A DNA stretch of 7,866 bases from positions 1 to 7,866 of the forward strand of contig PAFB01000005.1 in the NCBI GenBank assembly GCA_002700865.1. The letters run 5' to 3'. The stretch is from Rhodospirillaceae bacterium. Its GTDB lineage: Bacteria > Pseudomonadota > Alphaproteobacteria > UBA7985. How positions within the stretch are numbered: the stretch's first letter is position 1; each line of letters opens with the position of its first letter. Below are positions 7,568-7,866 of the stretch, in pieces. Position numbers and translations under genes: made by a program. The notes below the pieces were generated by a model, which was not told where the DNA came from, did no database searches, and worked only from the letters and a program-made list of their open reading frames with translations.

Positions 7568-7575
7568 TCAATTTT
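7568..7575 (-). promoter_or_regulatory. AAAATTGA octamer (Mimivirus early-promoter consensus)
   Basis: The minus strand reads AAAATTGA, identical to the early-promoter element of Mimivirus and relatives. It is nine bases from the ATG at 7558, much closer than the usual several tens of bases in Mimivirus, and it is the only exact copy I saw in the three gaps. Chance is possible, though A-runs are rare in this GC-rich window. Confidence 0.3.
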
Positions 7576-7597
7576 CTGGTCTTACTTACTCTACACA

Positions 7598-7619
7598 TGA
7601 CACAACACCTCTTATGTCA
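7598..7619. repeat. Inverted repeat TGACACAA-N6-TTATGTCA
   Basis: Eight-base arms pair at seven positions around a six-base spacer. It is 40 bp upstream of the 740-residue ATG and 88 bp downstream of the stop of the partial zinc-protein gene, so it could be an operator for the former or a 3'-end hairpin for the latter. Confidence 0.6.
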
Positions 7620-7706
7620 AATGGCAGAACACACAACAGACGGACTGTCGCTGCGCCAAAGCTAAGGTAAGTGTAGGACGGGGCAGGAGTTATCAGTGGA
7701 GCCCGC

Positions 7707-7866
7707 TTAAATCAGATCTTGCTCCATTTTGACCTTGTAGCACTGCTTGTGAAAGGGGCGCTTGAGCCAGTCATCGTGAGTTTGTTTTCCATTCTTCCTG
7801 CGGCGGCCGATCGCAACGAGAGGCTTATTGCACCACACACACTTCCGCCCCTGCCATGCCGACGGC
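7707..7866 (-). CDS. Small zinc-binding protein, C-terminal 52 residues (5' end outside window)
   Basis: The frame enters from the right edge and ends at TAA 7709-7707. The visible 52 residues contain CVWCNKPLVAIGRRRKNGK, then HDDW, then FHKQCYK, giving C-x2-C-x26-H-x2-C, a complete set of four zinc ligands in a treble-clef-like layout. The centre is strongly basic (RRRKNGK). Small proteins with a CxxC, an IG-R-KNG stretch, a DW and a final HKxC are familiar to me from giant-virus genomes, but I cannot name the family and would want a profile search. Function is unknown; binding of nucleic acid is plausible from the basic core. Whether a longer N-terminal part exists cannot be seen. It is the first gene of the same-strand cluster and ends 148 bp before the 740-residue gene. 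Confidence 0.7.
   Translation of the reverse strand, partial: PSAWQGRKCVWCNKPLVAIGRRRKNGKQTHDDWLKRPFHKQCYKVKMEQDLI

Larger units (their letters stand above)
7559..7706. promoter_or_regulatory. Promoter region of the 740-residue gene
   Basis: This 148-bp gap lies upstream of the 740-residue gene and downstream of the partial zinc-protein gene. It contains an exact AAAATTGA on the minus strand (7568-7575), an ACTCT (7588-7592) and a dyad (7598-7619). On the minus strand GTAAG repeats and ATAAG are also present, similar to the ATAAG words upstream of the other two genes. No consensus TATA box is seen. Promoter function is inferred from position. Confidence 0.5.

Noticed and set aside
4865..7600. 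Very long plus-strand open frame (911 codons) opposite the 740-residue gene
   Set aside because: It is codon-aligned with the minus-strand gene and stays open only because that gene avoids TCA, TTA and CTA codons. It starts at GTG, crosses two gaps and has the Arg/His/Val/Leu-rich composition of an antisense shadow.
7664..7672. AAGGTAAGT, a good splice-donor sequence on the plus strand
   Set aside because: There is no plus-strand gene here, and the minus-strand genes read as intact without introns.
1..7866. tRNA, rRNA, CRISPR arrays, insertion sequences or long terminal repeats
   Set aside because: None was seen; the only repeats are short dyads, the ACTCT motif, an 11-mer and the linker repeat.

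Overview
The window looks like part of a large double-stranded DNA virus of a eukaryote, or a virus-derived element or large transposon in a protist genome. Four genes, all on the minus strand, are packed with 150-190 bp gaps and no sign of introns. Their content is a herpes-type origin-binding helicase, a DNA polymerase A-like palm, small zinc-binding proteins and a large orphan protein with a nuclear-localisation-like tail. Genes are GC-rich (about 60% by eye) and the gaps are visibly richer in A/T. There are no Shine-Dalgarno sites, rRNA or tRNA genes, CRISPR arrays or insertion sequences. No species can be named from the sequence.

In transcription order (right to left): (1) 7866-7707, the C-terminal end of a small CxxC...HxxC zinc-binding protein, cut by the window edge. 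(2) A 148-bp gap with a TGACA/TGTCA dyad and an exact AAAATTGA octamer. (3) 7558-5336, a complete 740-residue protein of unknown family with very strong codon bias, so probably abundant. (4) A 188-bp gap with a perfect 8-bp hairpin and repeated ACTCT motifs. (5) 5147-4908, a 79-residue zinc-ribbon-like protein. (6) A 162-bp gap packed with palindromes. (7) 4745 to beyond position 1, a very large reading frame of at least 1581 codons that is open to the left edge.

The large protein is the main discovery. Its first ~480 residues carry every SF2 helicase motif in the form seen in herpesvirus UL9-type origin-binding proteins. After an unassigned segment and a charged Ala/Pro/Glu/Lys-rich linker, its last ~500 visible residues carry a polymerase A-like palm (LHDMDI as motif A, IYDGLQI as motif C). 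One polypeptide therefore appears to combine origin recognition or unwinding with DNA synthesis. The palindrome-rich, ACTCT-repeat-rich gap just upstream is a candidate replication origin or shared control region. The window reads as a replication module; the roles of the 740-residue protein and the two zinc proteins within it are inferred from position only.
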